In this document: piece by piece, positions 39,601 through 51,803 of the stretch | Layout of the letters: every line of letters starts with the position of its first letter | How positions within the stretch are numbered: position 1 is the first letter of the stretch | Source of the DNA: Pseudorasbora parva | Taxonomy: Eukaryota > Chordata > Actinopteri > Cypriniformes > Gobionidae | Assembly (NCBI RefSeq): GCF_024679245.1 | Contig: NC_090177.1 | Coordinates: 27,148,175-27,212,174, forward strand | Direction: 5' to 3' | Length of the DNA: 64,000 nucleotides | The notes under the pieces: model-generated | Told to the model about the DNA's origin: nothing | Database searches by the model: none | The model's input: only the letters and a program-made list of their open reading frames with translations | Position numbers and translations under genes: made by a program

Positions 39601-40919
39601 AGAAAACAGCTAGTATGTAAACCAAGCAGCAACCTCCAGTTTCTCTTGGGAGCCAATATGGAAGTAACTTAAACTGCAATTCGTCAACTGGCCACTAGGG
39701 GCAGGCTCCAGGAGGGAGCAGAATCTCATTGAGCCCGATGTTAAAATTCCCAACTTTACAGTAGAAAAAAAACATGTTTACAGCCTGGTACAAACTGTGG
39801 TTTTGGTCTATATGGCTAATTTGGCCCTTCATGCCCTTGGAGTGGGCAGAGCAAAACCTGTAATTATATAACCCAGTCTAACAGGGAACATTAACATTAC
39901 ACCTATTATTAAAGCTTAGTATTTTATCCCAAAACATTTGGCTATGACAGTAACTTGATGGTCACACAGTGAAAGAAAATCATAAAATTTAATTAATTTC
40001 TGGTGAAAAAGCTCCCATGACCCTATTAAAAGTAATTTAACCCTGATCATTGTCTAAACGCTTAATCTTTTTACTGTTTATATTATTATTTAAAATGCGT
40101 TACCCTTTTCCTAAAAACACAATTTAGGATTCAACCATACATTTCTAAACCATCAAACTTTCCCACTTGAGCCTAGAATAGAGAATGCATTTTCTAAAAA
40201 ACTTGTCACAGAATTTATCTAGGACACTAGTGATATGCAAAGCATACAAATAGCTCAGCAGACGCTTGCCTGGCTCCTTAAGGGGAAAGATGACTGCTCT
40301 GAGTCACACAGGCAAAAGTAATGGGACAGCTAACTACAGCACTCACAGCTACAACAATGATGGCCATGAGTAATCCAGGTACTTTGGCTGCACTGTACAT
40401 TAACACAACGAAAACCCTAAATCAGATTAACCAACACACATATACAGCACACCGCACACCAGACACGCACACACACACTCTGAAGTGACTGAGAGTGTTG
40501 CACAAAATGACAGATACTTCCCATCACTCTTCATTCGAAATAAGGGTATTACAATCATATTAAAGGGGATCTTTAGTGTCACTCACAAAGCTGAGTCAAT
40601 GTCACTGTGTCAGTCATTCAGAACACATCATCCTGCCTCTTAACTCAGTGTAGCAGTTGTGGAGAAAGGTGAAAGCTTGCATGAACTCTTCATAAGCATC
40701 TTATTTGTAGGTGTAAATACATGCTAGTGATTCCACTTCCTCATTCCCTCTTGAATATAGACCATAGAGAACCACAGCATTAAGGTGCTGTGCTCAGACA
40801 CTATACTTCCAGTGGTTGCATGAATACATTTTTAAGTTAACCACTCTCTTATTGCACATCTTACAGAAGAACAGTAATATCACTGGATTCAGGGCTTTCC
40901 AAAAACAGAAGAAAAGGTC
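36690..40919 (-). other. snph: Probable snph 3' UTR
   Basis: No splice-bounded coding frame lies between the snph stop at 40920 and the minus-strand AATAAA at 36707-36712. A 3' UTR of about 4.2 kb is therefore proposed; human SNPH also has a long one (recalled). It contains a MITE at 37431-38120, an AT tract near 38330 and a T-run near 38300. Transcript evidence is needed, since earlier polyadenylation is possible. Confidence 0.45.
37431..38120. mobile_element. Inverted-repeat element with ACACTGTAAACCCTAA end
   Basis: Left end ACACTGTAAACCCTAACGCT; inward-reading right end CACTCTAAATCCTAATTTAA, an imperfect match. The same left end recurs at 62249, where the element is more complete. No coding capacity. 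It lies in the proposed snph 3' UTR. Confidence 0.55.
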
Positions 40920-43900
40920 TCATATATTCATTCCTCCTGGACCACCTCCTCCTGCGGGGTAGTGCCGAAGACCACCTCCTCGACGCAGGGAATGGAGGGC
41001 CACAGTGCAGCAACCCCGCAACAGAGAACCAATATGGTACATTGGCTGACCATCACGGTGTGGACCCCGACAGAACCATGCCACTGTGGGGACCACTGGA
41101 ACGACCACTGCAAGCAAATCCACTAAGAAGTGCCGGCTCCAGTAGTTCTTTACTGGTAAACCACAGCCAGATGACTTGGAATCCATGTTCGTAGCACTCT
41201 CATCAACCTCATCTTCATCATCTGCACCTATATTGATTACATTATCCCCTGAAACCCCAGCCTCTGTAAGTACACTACGAGGCTGAGTGGTCTGTGGAAG
41301 GGTGTCCTCTTCCGTCTCAACCAATGGCTGCACAGAGCAAGGGGATGTGCCAGGGTTTGGCGAAGGGTCTGTTAGAGGTTGAGGTTGAACAGAGTTGGTT
41401 ACTGGAGAGTCAATGGTCTCTATGGTCAAAGCTGTTGTTGTGATTGGTAAGACTGTAGAGGACTCTGAAACAGTAGTCTCCTTGACAGAGGACTCCATGG
41501 GGATCAACGCTAAAGATGCAGGTCCTTTTGGAACCGATGCAGTTGGTGCACAAGGCTCCATTGCAACCGGTGCAGACTTAGTGGAAAAATCTGTGACAAT
41601 GGAAGTTGTGGTGACTGTTGCTGTAATGGCTGACTCTGTAGCTACCGACTCCAGATCATCTCCCTCATCAGACATCCAGGTAGAGGTCGGGCTGCAGGCC
41701 TGAGAGCGGAAGGTACGCTCAGCAATAGTGTCCAGATCAGAGTTAAAAGATGTACTGGGACCATGGGCAGGGGCTGAAGCCGGAGAATGGTCGGTTTGAA
41801 TGCCTTGCTCACGCAGGTGGTGCAGGTATAAGTGGTGATGCGACAGACATGGATTGCTTATGCTAACACTGGGCCCCATTCCGATCCCACTGCAGTGGAG
41901 TGGCACAACTCCCGGCTCACTGTTGCACAGCGCCTCATAGGTGGAGGAGTGTGGCAGGCGGGAGTACGCATTGAGCAGCGAAGCGGTCTCTTGAGACAGA
42001 AATGCAGCTTCCAGGAGTAGGTCTGCTTTGCTGGCTCCTCTTCCACCGTCTCCGCAGCAAACAAACCCACTGTCCTGCGTGCCCTCGCCTGACCAACATG
42101 GAATGTCACACCCGTTTTCATTACCCCCACGTTCCGGGCCGGTCTGGTCACTCAGCTTGGTGTAGGTAGAACTGCGGGTAAGCGAGCGAGCTGGGGAGCC
42201 TTCGGAAGACTCCGCCAGGCCCTCGCTGACCTCCAGCCCTGCCCCCACCACCCCTCCACCTGCCAGGGCTTCACCTGCTTTGGTGGTCCCGACCTGAGCC
42301 AGCTCCATGCTTTGCAATAATGACTCCAGCTTGTGGTTCTGGAGGTTTATGTCTTGGAAGCACTTCTGCACCCCGGTGTCTGTGTCTCCAAGACTGGATC
42401 GAACAACATCCACAACCTGTTTAAGCTGCTGAATCTCCCTGCGAGCCTCCTTTAGAGCTAGCTGGGCCTCCACACGGTGGCACTCCTCTTCAATCCAGTC
42501 TTCTTGCATGCGAGACAGCTGAGTACGCAACTCATCAATCTCTGTGTCCCTATGGAAGGAGGAATGAGAAGAAAACAGAGGATGTCAAAAGAGAAAAGGA
42601 AGGGGCACATGTCAAGTGGTGACCAGCAGGTGAAGGAAAGACCAAAATTCAATTTTGTGTGAAATGTTTTCGATATGAAAATATTTTGTCCTATTCAATT
42701 TGTAAATGTGCCAACTATATGTCAGTCACAAATAGTTTGCTTTTCGTGAAAATTTGAAACAACTTGGCTTTGTGGCAGTTTCAACACTGGTCTTGTAGAG
42801 TGGCCCAACACAGCAACATACTGATTTAAGCCTAGTTCAGACTGCACGATTTTCAAACTCGTCGGGTCACTGCTCTATTCACACTGCATGACTATCTGGG
42901 GTATCATTCAGTCACTGCTGTGTTCACACTGCACGATGGTTTGACGACAGAGGAGTTCACACTGCATGACTGAACAAGAGGAAAAATCGCCGACAACTCT
43001 CTCTCTCCCGTGCGCAAACTACGTTTCCCAACTACACGTGCGATGTGACGAGTAAACAACACGTGCGTCAGACCGGAGTTCTCGCGCGAGACTTTGAATT
43101 GTTATTTAAAATGATAAACTGCACAAAGTTTGCTTCAAATTGTATGTGCGCTGATTTTTGGAGAAAAAGAAAAAATATTATGGCGGAGGAAATTGTTGGA
43201 GACAGAGGGAGCCAGGATTGTGTTCTGCGAAGACAGTTTGAGGTAAATAAACTATTTTGTAACGTGCTGCTGCTGTGGCTGGAAGTGCAAATGTTTGCCC
43301 TTTGTTTCTGTTTGACAGAATTGTAAATATATCTTTTAAAATACTGAAATTCTGCTTTATAACTCCTCCCTGAACCTCCTGCTGCCCTGTATCTCACTCT
43401 TTCATTGGCTGTCGGTCATCGCCGATGTAATTTTCAGTCAGAACGCAGTTCACACAGCAGGAGTTTCAATCGCCGACAGCTCCAGATATTTAGCATGCCA
43501 AATATCTCACATGCGTCGGCGACTCGTCGGCGATTCTCTCTGATCGCGTCTTTGATTATTCACACTGCGTGATTGTCACTCGCGTGCACGAGCACCGATT
43601 TGCCTGTGATCTCAGGCATTTGTCGGCGATTTCACAAAACCTGTCGGCGACTCAAAATCGGGCAGTGTGAACTAGGCTTTAATCATTTGTATGAGTTTGA
43701 AAGGACTATGTTTGTCTAGCCAATGGCAGAAGAGGAGAGAACCAAATTTGTCTGGTTAGCATGATGCAAAAAAGCTACTTTCTCCATTGCACGGCATTCA
43801 CTGTTTCCTACTGCATGTTCTTGCTGTGCCACCAGCCAATCAGAATTTTCATTTAGATTTTTTCTATGGCTTGACAGTAACTTCTCATGTGGCCTTTATG

Positions 43901-46900
43901 GCTCAGGTGATTAACTCACTACACATTAGCTTTAAGAACGCATTAACACTTTTATGATCCTTGCTATTAGACAAATGAGGGCTGCCATTAAAAGAAACAG
44001 ATTAGAATACATACATACTTAGATTAGAGGCCTTGCATTAGAGGGAAATAAATGACAAATTGCTATGTCTAAATGCTAATATTCAGTGGTTAGCAACTGG
44101 AATAGGTAAATCTGTCTTTGTAATTGTTAAAGGGCCAGCAAATCATCAACCAACTGCAAATTTGCATAAGAATTTTAAACAAAGGAATCACTTTAATTAA
44201 CTGTTGCTCAAAGCAGGTGCTTAACAATAAAACTAATTCCATCATAGACGGATAAGATCATTCATTCATGGGCCCTCATTTGAATGATGCATGCCTCACC
44301 TGTCCTGCAGTCTGTCGATGGTCTCTTTAAGCCGCGCTCTCAGGTGTCTGATACACACCTCTTTCTGTTGCAGTGGAGTTAAATATTGCTCAGGTGGAGG
44401 GGGCCGGATACCATGGTTATCATTGCAGGAGGTGTATTTCATGTGACGCCTGATATGGATGAGAAAAGTGGTATATAGAAAAACAATACTATATTGGATA
44501 TGTGCAAATGAGCAATGCATTATTGTTCTCTGGCTAAATCGTGTCTCACCTATGGGTTGGGCTTCCATCACTGCCCTTGCATGACCCTGAATTGCTACTG
44601 CTGCTAAGAGAGGCATTTCCATAGGGATCACGGTTACTGACAGGTGCTGGACTTCGTCTGTGCCATAACAAAATCACAATTTCAGTGTCGCCTTCAAAAC
44701 CACTTAGGAATACCCAAGACAAGATATAAACAGAATGCACAAACACACACAATTACATGAACAAACAAAAAGTTCAAGTGCACGAAACAAAACCAAACAT
44801 GCCCATCTATGGTACAAAAGAACTAACATGCCTCAAATGAAACAGTCAACCCTCGGGAGAAAACACCTTTTATGGATGTTAAAAAAGAAAAAGACAACCA
44901 GTTCACATAAAACTACAAAAAAATGGCACAAAATGCAAAGTAATACAAGCAGTTGTATTGTGCTGAGGCACAGATAATGATAAATATAAGTCATGAATCA
45001 ATTATGAGAAAAAATACTGCATCTGAAAAGCAGAAAGGGACAGTAGTGCCAATATGATGATCTTTTGAGAGCAAAGATATACTTTGCACACCACAAATAG
45101 GAAATCATCTTTAACTTTGACACACATATGCAATTCAAGCTTTAAACTGTGGTTGGAGTTTGAATCCATGCTGACACAAGGCCACAATAAAAAAAAGTGA
45201 ACAAAAGAAGATAAAAAGAGGAGAAAGAGACAACACTGATGAAAGGAAGAGGGATGATGGAGCGCTGACCGACAGTGGCGTTCCGGGGACTTTGGTGTCA
45301 GAAATCCTCTGCTCTGTCTCATAGAGACCATAATGCCTGACTCCATGGGTGTGTAGTCTAGCTCTATAAACCTGCAATAGTCAAAACTGACCCACAAACG
45401 AGAAGGAATAATAATTACACAGGGTAGCACACACCTTAAGTTCACCTTAATAGCTTGACCTGTATTGTAGATATTTAAATGAATGTTTCTGTGGACATTT
45501 TCTGGGATGAATTTGGGTAGAGGTTGTGCTAAAAAAAGTTATTATCCGGCACTTTTATGGACTGTGTTGTAACCATTATGCTCTATTTTATCCATTTTTT
45601 TCTTTCTTTCAGTTTATACGTATATCATGAAATTTCCACATGCAGATTTGGACTTTTTGATGAACTCATAATAACACTGCAAATCAATTTAAATGTACAA
45701 AATATTTGGTTAAAGCAACCTCTGGGTAGGCATCGTTCTAAATGTAAAACATCTTATTTAAATTAACATTTAGATGAAAGTTGTTTTTTATGTCCATGAA
45801 ACATAAGGTTGAAGATCTGACAGATTATTTAACAGATTGTCTGACTAATTAATTGAGTCAGAGGAGGACAGAGAGAAAGATAAAAGGGGACCACATTATA
45901 ATTAATTCTGGTCAGAAACACTAGCAAAGGACTGGGTAGGATTAGAGCCGCTTTGCCACACTTAAAAGTATTAAAGACATGCTGGACATATTGTACAAAG
46001 GCTTACTAAATTATTTTTTGACAGAATTACACTGTTTACTTCATCTTTACTGGCATTACATGTCTCTTATGTAAACAAAAAAAAGAACTGTTCTCAAGAC
46101 CTTTTGAATATGCAGTTTCATGCTTTATGCTGACCTCACATAGCCTACCAAAATCATAAAACTGAGGCAAAACAGTCCACAATCACCTGTCAAATTCGGG
46201 AACATACAATGGATCATGGGATGGCTTAGAGCATAATGAATCTTTAATCTCCCAGAAACATTCTCTTCTATTCTCAGAAACAAAGAGCACGTTAGCAGCA
46301 CTGAATGAAAGCAATTCCTTTAGGTGGTGCAGAGTGGTTACAGGCATGATGGATAACTCGGAATCTAGTGATAGTCTGATATTAATCAGCGGATATTTGG
46401 TCAGTTTCTTTTCAAATCTGTGGCGAGTTGAGTAAATATTGGCATCAGCATTAACCGCTAAAAAAACCCCTCAGCTGTCCACCATTTAAAGCTATAACTG
46501 CAGCAGATGCTTTAAAAATATCCTATCAAAGATATTAAAATCAATTTGAAAAAGAAACAAAAATATTCCTATATATTCCTATATAAAATATTATATCAGT
46601 AACAATTATTATACAAAACCAGGCTATAAATGTCAACATGGTTAAGCTGACAAATGTACAGTCAAACCAAACTTTATTCTGACACCTTGAAAATATTCTC
46701 ACATTATGAGTTTATTCGCCCAAGTTTCGAAAATGGTAATAAAATATGATGAGAACAAATGTTGTCAGAACAAATTCATAAAGTCAGATAACTTTGATAG
46801 AAAGTTATGTAATAAATTACATAACAGCTGTCAGCTGTTAAATTTAAGCACACAACTAAATAATAGCAATTTTGGAAAAACAATTACCAAGCAATGCTTC

Positions 46901-49798
46901 ATTTTTTCAGTCTGTGGTGTAAAAGGTCACATTAGCAATTGAAGAAAAAACACTTACGCAAAACATGGTCAGGTCAAAGCGTCTGAATCATTTTGGTCCC
47001 AAATTTATTTCAGTTTTACTGGTAGTCCAGTGTATGAAGAATTTTTGGGTATAATATGTCACAATTTACTGTATTTTGCTATCCTCACTTATGTAAATGA
47101 ACTATAGTGTCCTGCACCCACTAGTAAAAAATTTGATCTTAATTTTTGGTTTGACTGTATATCAAATGGCCAATTTTTGTTAATTGAAATAAAAATTAAA
47201 TACAATAAAATATAAATATTAGATGAAAAACTTAAAACCTAAATATAAGTTAAAATTTAAATAAATATAAAAATAATCTAAAATAAATATTAATTCAAAT
47301 TTTAATAATTGCTCAAATAACACCGGCCCAAATATAACTTCTGTCCACCAAGACCACCACTGGTGGGCTGTAAGGTTAGCTGAACTACCTAACCATGAAA
47401 GCAAGCCAAGGTCATGGTTAAGGTGAGAGCAAAGCAGAGAAAATAAAAGTCAAGTGAAACAAACAAAGCGTGCTTGAGGAGGGGGAGAAAGAGAGAGTGA
47501 AAGAGAGAGAGAAGGAGAAAGAAAGAGGACTCTGCTATCAATACTGATAGCAAGGAAAGGAAGGGAAAAAAGCAGCTAGGGTAGTTGGACAGACCAGGTA
47601 CGTCCATCATGTTTCAGTGATATGGACTTATTGAGGGAAAGTCGGGTAATGCGGTGTAGGGAATATGTGCACTGCATTGCCACACACTTATTAGAATCAC
47701 TTTGAAAATTTCACATTCATTTTTTTAGGTTTTTACAGATTATCAATTAAGACAGAGCCAAATGGCTTCTCATGGGACAGATTCCCAGACCGTTAACTGA
47801 TTCAATTAAGCCTCTGTCAAAGACCAGAGAGTTCAGCATAAGCAGTATCACTGTCAGAACTGCCCTCTCCGATCCTCAACGTCAGCATCAGTTGAATCGG
47901 GTAATAAACTGCGTGTGAATGCCCAGTGCAGCAGTGTTGTCTACTACAGTCATGCCCTACTTTTAGGGTACTGAATCAGAGTCTCACACAGGGGATGCAG
48001 TGGGAGACGACAGCATTTGTTGCAAGCGATGCTTAGGCTGTAGGGCCTTCAGCAGGTTGAATCTGAGGAAAGAGATGAGACAGAGGCACAGAGCTGGGCT
48101 CTACTGCATTGCTACCATGAATACTCACTGCCTATACTGGTACATATTTTACAGTGACATAATTTTCTGTATTCAGACAGAACTGATATGGGCGTGGCTT
48201 TAACCGAAATTGTGTGGAAATTTTATTTTTATTATTATTGGCATTTTAGCCACTGGTGCGGCTTATTTTTATTGTCAATTGCTGCATAATAGTACATTGA
48301 AAAGTTTAGTTACTCATGACAGCATATTTCTGAGATGCACACAATTTTAAAAGGAACTTAAAGTATGTTTATTGAAATATTGCTTTATCCTAGTGCTTCA
48401 GGAATAATCAGACTGACACATATTTCTTATATAATTAGGCAGAATTTGTTGTAATTTAGTCAGTCTATGCCAGACTATTTAGGTCTTATATCTAGACAGT
48501 ATATACACAATACAATGCATATGCATATGGACTGTACTACAGTTCAAAAGTAAAAAAAATAAAAAAATAATTACTTTTATTTAGAGCGGTTGCATTAGAC
48601 TAATCAAAAGCACAAAGAAGAAATGTTTCTTCAGCATCAAATCAGCATATTAGAATGATTACATTACAATCTAAAATATATTAAAATATAAAATAGTTAT
48701 TTTAAATTGTAATATTTCACAATATTCCTGTATCTTTGATCAAATAAAAGCAGCCTAATGCAACATAAGAGGCTTCTTTTAAAAACATTTAAAATCTTTG
48801 AAGGACACTGTACATTTGTGTTTATGTGTTTAATAAGCTATAATTAATAATAATAATTTGTTACATTTATATAGCGCTTTTCTAGGAACTCAAAACGCTT
48901 TACGTTGAAGGGGGGAATCTCCTCAAAAACCATCAATGTGCAGCATCCACCCGGATGATGCGACGGATCTGCTCCAGAACGCTCACCACACACCAGCTGA
49001 TTGGTGGAGAGGAGACAGAGTGATGAAGCCAATCAGGATAGGGGGATGATTAGGAGGCCATGATGGAGGGGCCAATGGGCAAATTTGGCCAGGATGCCGG
49101 GGTTACACCTCTACTCTTTATCGAAGGACATCCTGGGATTTTTAACGACCACAGAGAGTCAGGACCTTGGTTTAACGTCTCATCCGAAGGACGGTGCTCT
49201 TTGACAGTACAGTGTCCTCATCACTATACTGGGGCGTTAGGACCCACACAGACCACAGGGTGAGCGCCCCCCTGCTGGCCTCACTAACACCTCTACCAGC
49301 AGCTACCTGGTTTTCCCAGTTGGTCTCCCATCCAGGTACTGGCCAGGCTCAGCCCTGCTTAGCTTCAGTGGGAAACCAGTCTTGGGCTACAGGGTGATAT
49401 GGCTGCTGCTGGCTATACATTACATGTACTCAAAGCTTTTGAACTGACCATTCAGGCAGTTTTATACAACCTGGTAGATATAGAGTGAAGAAAAAAAAAA
49501 TCGACAGCAGAGAGAGAAACTGAAAGAGCTTAACATCTGATGTATTAATGACAGCAGCAGAAGAGAGATAGAGGATTATTGAAGTACTTGAAGCTCAAAA
49601 GGTCATTAAACTGCAGCAGAGTCATTAGTGTGATTAAGAGAGCGACACAGGGGCTAGATGCGTTAGATATTACAGCAAAGCACCATCACAGCTGTGAGTT
49701 TGAAAGAATGTTGGTTAGAAAGAAGATTAATGACAGACAAAAGATGTGCCTTACTTGCGTGATCCAGAACCAGATCTTTTATTTGAAGGCGAAGACAT
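40920..49798 (-). CDS. snph: Syntaphilin, axonal mitochondrial docking protein
   Basis: Four minus-strand exons, in order 49798-49755, 44657-44550, 44449-44300 and 42549-40920, join in frame to 643 codons plus TGA. Human SNPH is about 500-540 aa; the excess lies mainly in the Ser/Thr-rich middle. Syntaphilin anchors axonal mitochondria to microtubules and was first found as a syntaxin-1 binder (family knowledge). Residues 1-60 are Ser-rich with SLSSSSNSGS. Residues 72-190 hold PEQYLTPLQQKEVCIRHLRA and a long coiled coil through EDWIEEECHRVEAQLALKEA. A low-complexity region runs to about 565, with ARSLTRSSTYTKLSD near 220. A single membrane segment lies at about 575-594 (LVDLLAVVVPVVPTVAWFC), with a short tail containing LLRGCCTVALHSLRR. 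That places the protein tail-anchored in the outer mitochondrial membrane. The last 20 residues are Gly-rich. CRHLRARLKET and the KNYWSRHF end separate it from syntabulin. Confidence 0.95.
42826..43682. mobile_element. TTAA-flanked MITE in snph intron 3
   Basis: Left end TTAAGCCTAGTTCAGACTGC; right end read inward TTAAAGCCTAGTTCACACTG. TTAA at both edges. The body repeats TTCACACTGC and GTCGGCGA-type words near both ends. It is CpG-richer than the intron around it. A short splice-donor-bounded open frame at 43180-43242 on the plus strand may be captured sequence. No transposase. Confidence 0.8.
44658..48534 (-). other. snph: snph intron 1, 3' part
   Basis: Intronic DNA between coding exons 2 and 1. 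Apart from the candidate cassette exon at 45270-45371 it holds AT-rich unique sequence and a purine-rich patch at 47470-47580. I see no transposon ends here. Confidence 0.6.
45270..45371 (-). CDS. snph: Candidate in-frame cassette exon of snph
   Basis: On the minus strand a 102-base segment is bounded by an acceptor, CTATTGCAG, and a donor, GTCAGC. It lies between coding exons 1 and 2 of snph. Its length is exactly 34 codons, and its phase fits both neighbours. Joined after exon 1 it reads open as KFIELDYTPMESGIMVSM, continues to GFLTPKSPERHCR, and passes into RSPAP of exon 2 without a stop. The extra peptide contains a proline-directed TPKSP motif. The donor is weak (C at +3), consistent with optional use. 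Chance cannot be excluded without RNA data. Confidence 0.42.
48535..48780. repeat. Copy of a dispersed repeat (TTTGATCAAATAAA)
   Basis: Words such as TATCTTTGATCAAATAAAAG, TAAATTGTAATATTTCACAA and CAGCATCAAATCAGCATATT belong to the same family as 53545-54240 and 30740-30930. Ends not defined. Confidence 0.55.
48846..49413 (-). mobile_element. 5S-rRNA-derived SINE (SINE3-type)
   Basis: Read on the minus strand, the first about 105 bases (49408 down to 49303) closely follow 5S rRNA: GCCATATCACCCTG, then GAAGCTAAGCAGGG, then CCTGG-CAGTA-CTGGATGGGAGAC. This covers the internal RNA polymerase III promoter boxes of 5S genes. The remaining body, about 460 bp, ends in TATATAAATGTAACAAATTA followed by a TTA-repeat tail at 48846-48860. 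5S-headed SINEs with a long body are known from zebrafish as SINE3; the match to that name is from memory. It lies in snph intron 1, in the same sense as the gene. Confidence 0.85.
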
Positions 49799-49854
49799 GG
49801 AGTCAGCAGTCCTTTCCCTTCTTTCTCCTTCTTCAGCTGGATCTGTCTTCCTCC
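49755..49854 (-). other. snph: Exon carrying the snph start codon and 5' UTR
   Basis: The ATG is at 49798-49796 in context GACTCCATGT. Upstream on the minus strand, an acceptor-like TTGACAG ends at 49855, so a 5' UTR part of 56 bases is likely and transcription would begin further upstream. The donor is CGCAA followed by GTAAGG. The coding part, MSSPSNKRSGSGSR plus two bases, fits the Ser/Arg-rich N-terminus of syntaphilins. Confidence 0.6.
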
Positions 49855-51159
49855 CTGTCAACACAGCACGAAATGCTCAGCTGCAGCCAGCCTGAATAAA
49901 ATAAAAGAACACAGACAATGCAGTCATTTTGACTAGAGGAAATTATTCTCTTTAGCAAAGCCTTATACTTAACCTCATCTCATTTTCATAACAGCAATGT
50001 CAAGCAGTTACAGTCAAAAAGTATATATATATATAGTGAGTATTTATTTTTGTGGATAGTATTTAGGTAACTATTCTTTAAGACATCCAATCAGTGGATG
50101 TCTTAAAGGATAGTTACCTAAAAGTGAAAATATTTTGAAATCATTTACTCATTCTTTCCTCTTTGGCTCACAAAATGATTTTTATACACACATACACACA
50201 CACATATATATGTGTGTGTGTGTGTGTGTGTGTCCTTTTAAAAATCCTTTTGCACATGAAAATCCTTTTGCACATATTCTAATTTTGATCTCAGATCAAG
50301 TGAAGATCGTGCTATCAAAGTCAAAAGGAAACATAACAATCAGCCCATTTTGTCTAACCTTTCTGACCTCTTCACACTCAGCAGACCTGGCAGCAGCATT
50401 GCTTGCAGAGCTGTAATATATTTAACATTGTGCCGACACAGACTTGCTGGTCTGACTCTGCGCTGGAGCTAAGCCAGACCATGCACATGCAGTAAGGGCT
50501 TAAACTTTCCCATTCAGACTACTCAGAAAAGAACTCTGTCCAAAGCCCTAAAATGTTATTTTATTTTGAGAGAAACAGACAAACAAGCAAACGAGAAAAA
50601 CAGTTCTTGACTCAATTTTAAAGAACCCTTCCTGACGAAAAGGTTATAAACTGTATAAGAAGTTTTAAATGATAGCATGATATTAAAGGTGGGGTACATG
50701 CTTTCTGGTAACCGATGTTGATATTTCAAATCATCAAAACAAACACGTTTGTGTTTGGACCCTACCCCAAAAGGGTCTCGCCCCTATTTTGATAGCTCCA
50801 TATTTTTGATACCACATACTTTTTGTTGTTGTTTTTCATATCAAGGAATTTTTATTGATTTTGCTGTAACAGTGTCTACTGGCATTGGCATTTCATTCAA
50901 ATTCAAACGAACATGGTCTCGAAGAAGAAAGAAAATACAGTTTATAATTTCCACCACATTAGATAAAACACTTCCATCCTAAAGCCACACATTAAATACA
51001 CACAAACGCATTGAAATTGTTAAACACATTTCTGATCGTTTCTGAGACCTGGGGAAAGAATGAAGCAAAGTAAGCAGTGATATTTAAAATAAATAAATAA
51101 AGTATATACTGTGTGTATATATATATATATAAATAATGTATTATATATAAATTATATGT

Positions 51160-51500
51160 CTTGTGGACTTACAATGGCCGCTTACGTACGCGTGTCCGTT
51201 AAGTCCACGAGACCACAGGGTGTCCTATTTGTCATTTTAGGTCTCAGAAGGGAGCTCGAGAGCACTCCCTTTGAGGTCAAAGCGGCATTACGTTGTGAAA
51301 GTGCGGAGTCAGAGGAAGGCCGTGAGGGTTTATGGTGCCATTTGGGACAGGGCCTATGACGGAATCTGCTGTGCCAGCCGGCCGAGGGCCCTGTCCCAAA
51401 TAGCACACTTTATGTGCACTTTCAGTCTTGTGGACTTACAATGGCCGCTGTGTATGCGTATCTGTTAACTCCACAAGACCGTAGGGTGTCCCATGTATAT
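51160..51500. repeat. Direct repeats around an inverted repeat
   Basis: CTTGTGGACTTACAATGGCC occurs at 51160-51179 and again at 51427-51446, each followed by related TTAA-TCCAC-AGACC-AGGGTGTCC sequence. Between them, GTGCCATTTGGGACAGGGCC (51335-51354) faces GGCCCTGTCCCAAATAGCAC (51387-51406), 19 of 20 positions pairing. Probably a composite of common fish repeats; the original ends are unclear. Confidence 0.65.
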
Positions 51501-51572
51501 AATTTATTTCTGTCTTGTGGACTTCTCAATAATTTAATGATACACTCCAGCCTGATTTCAGCATCCGTGCAC

Positions 51573-51803
51573 AGGGTTGCCAAGTTTTACAACAAAACCC
51601 AACAACTACTAGTCCTAAACAATAGCTTCTCAGGGGGTTCTCCGGGGTAAAAATGGCGTTTGGGGGGGTATAATGGGTGTTATTTTGGCAAGGTTGCCTG
51701 CTAAAATTCACACTCATGGGTCTATATATCACATAATAGTCTAATTATTATAAATAGAAAACAACTCGCGGGAAAAAACGTGGACTTGGCAACAATGCAG
51801 TTG
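51573..51803. mobile_element. Short inverted-repeat element (GTTGCCAAG ends)
   Basis: GGGTTGCCAAGTTTTACAAC near 51577 faces ACGTGGACTTGGCAACAATG near 51780, giving an inverted GTTGCCAAGT end pair. Body of about 220 bp with no coding capacity. Confidence 0.55.

Noticed and set aside
41395..42151. Open frames on the plus strand, and in a second minus-strand frame, across snph exon 4
   Set aside because: They are shadows of the real syntaphilin frame, which has clear family similarity and correct splice phase.
43045..43326. 93-codon plus-strand frame considered as a gene
   Set aside because: It lies wholly within the TTAA-flanked MITE in snph intron 3; only the donor-bounded first part is kept as a low-certainty finding.
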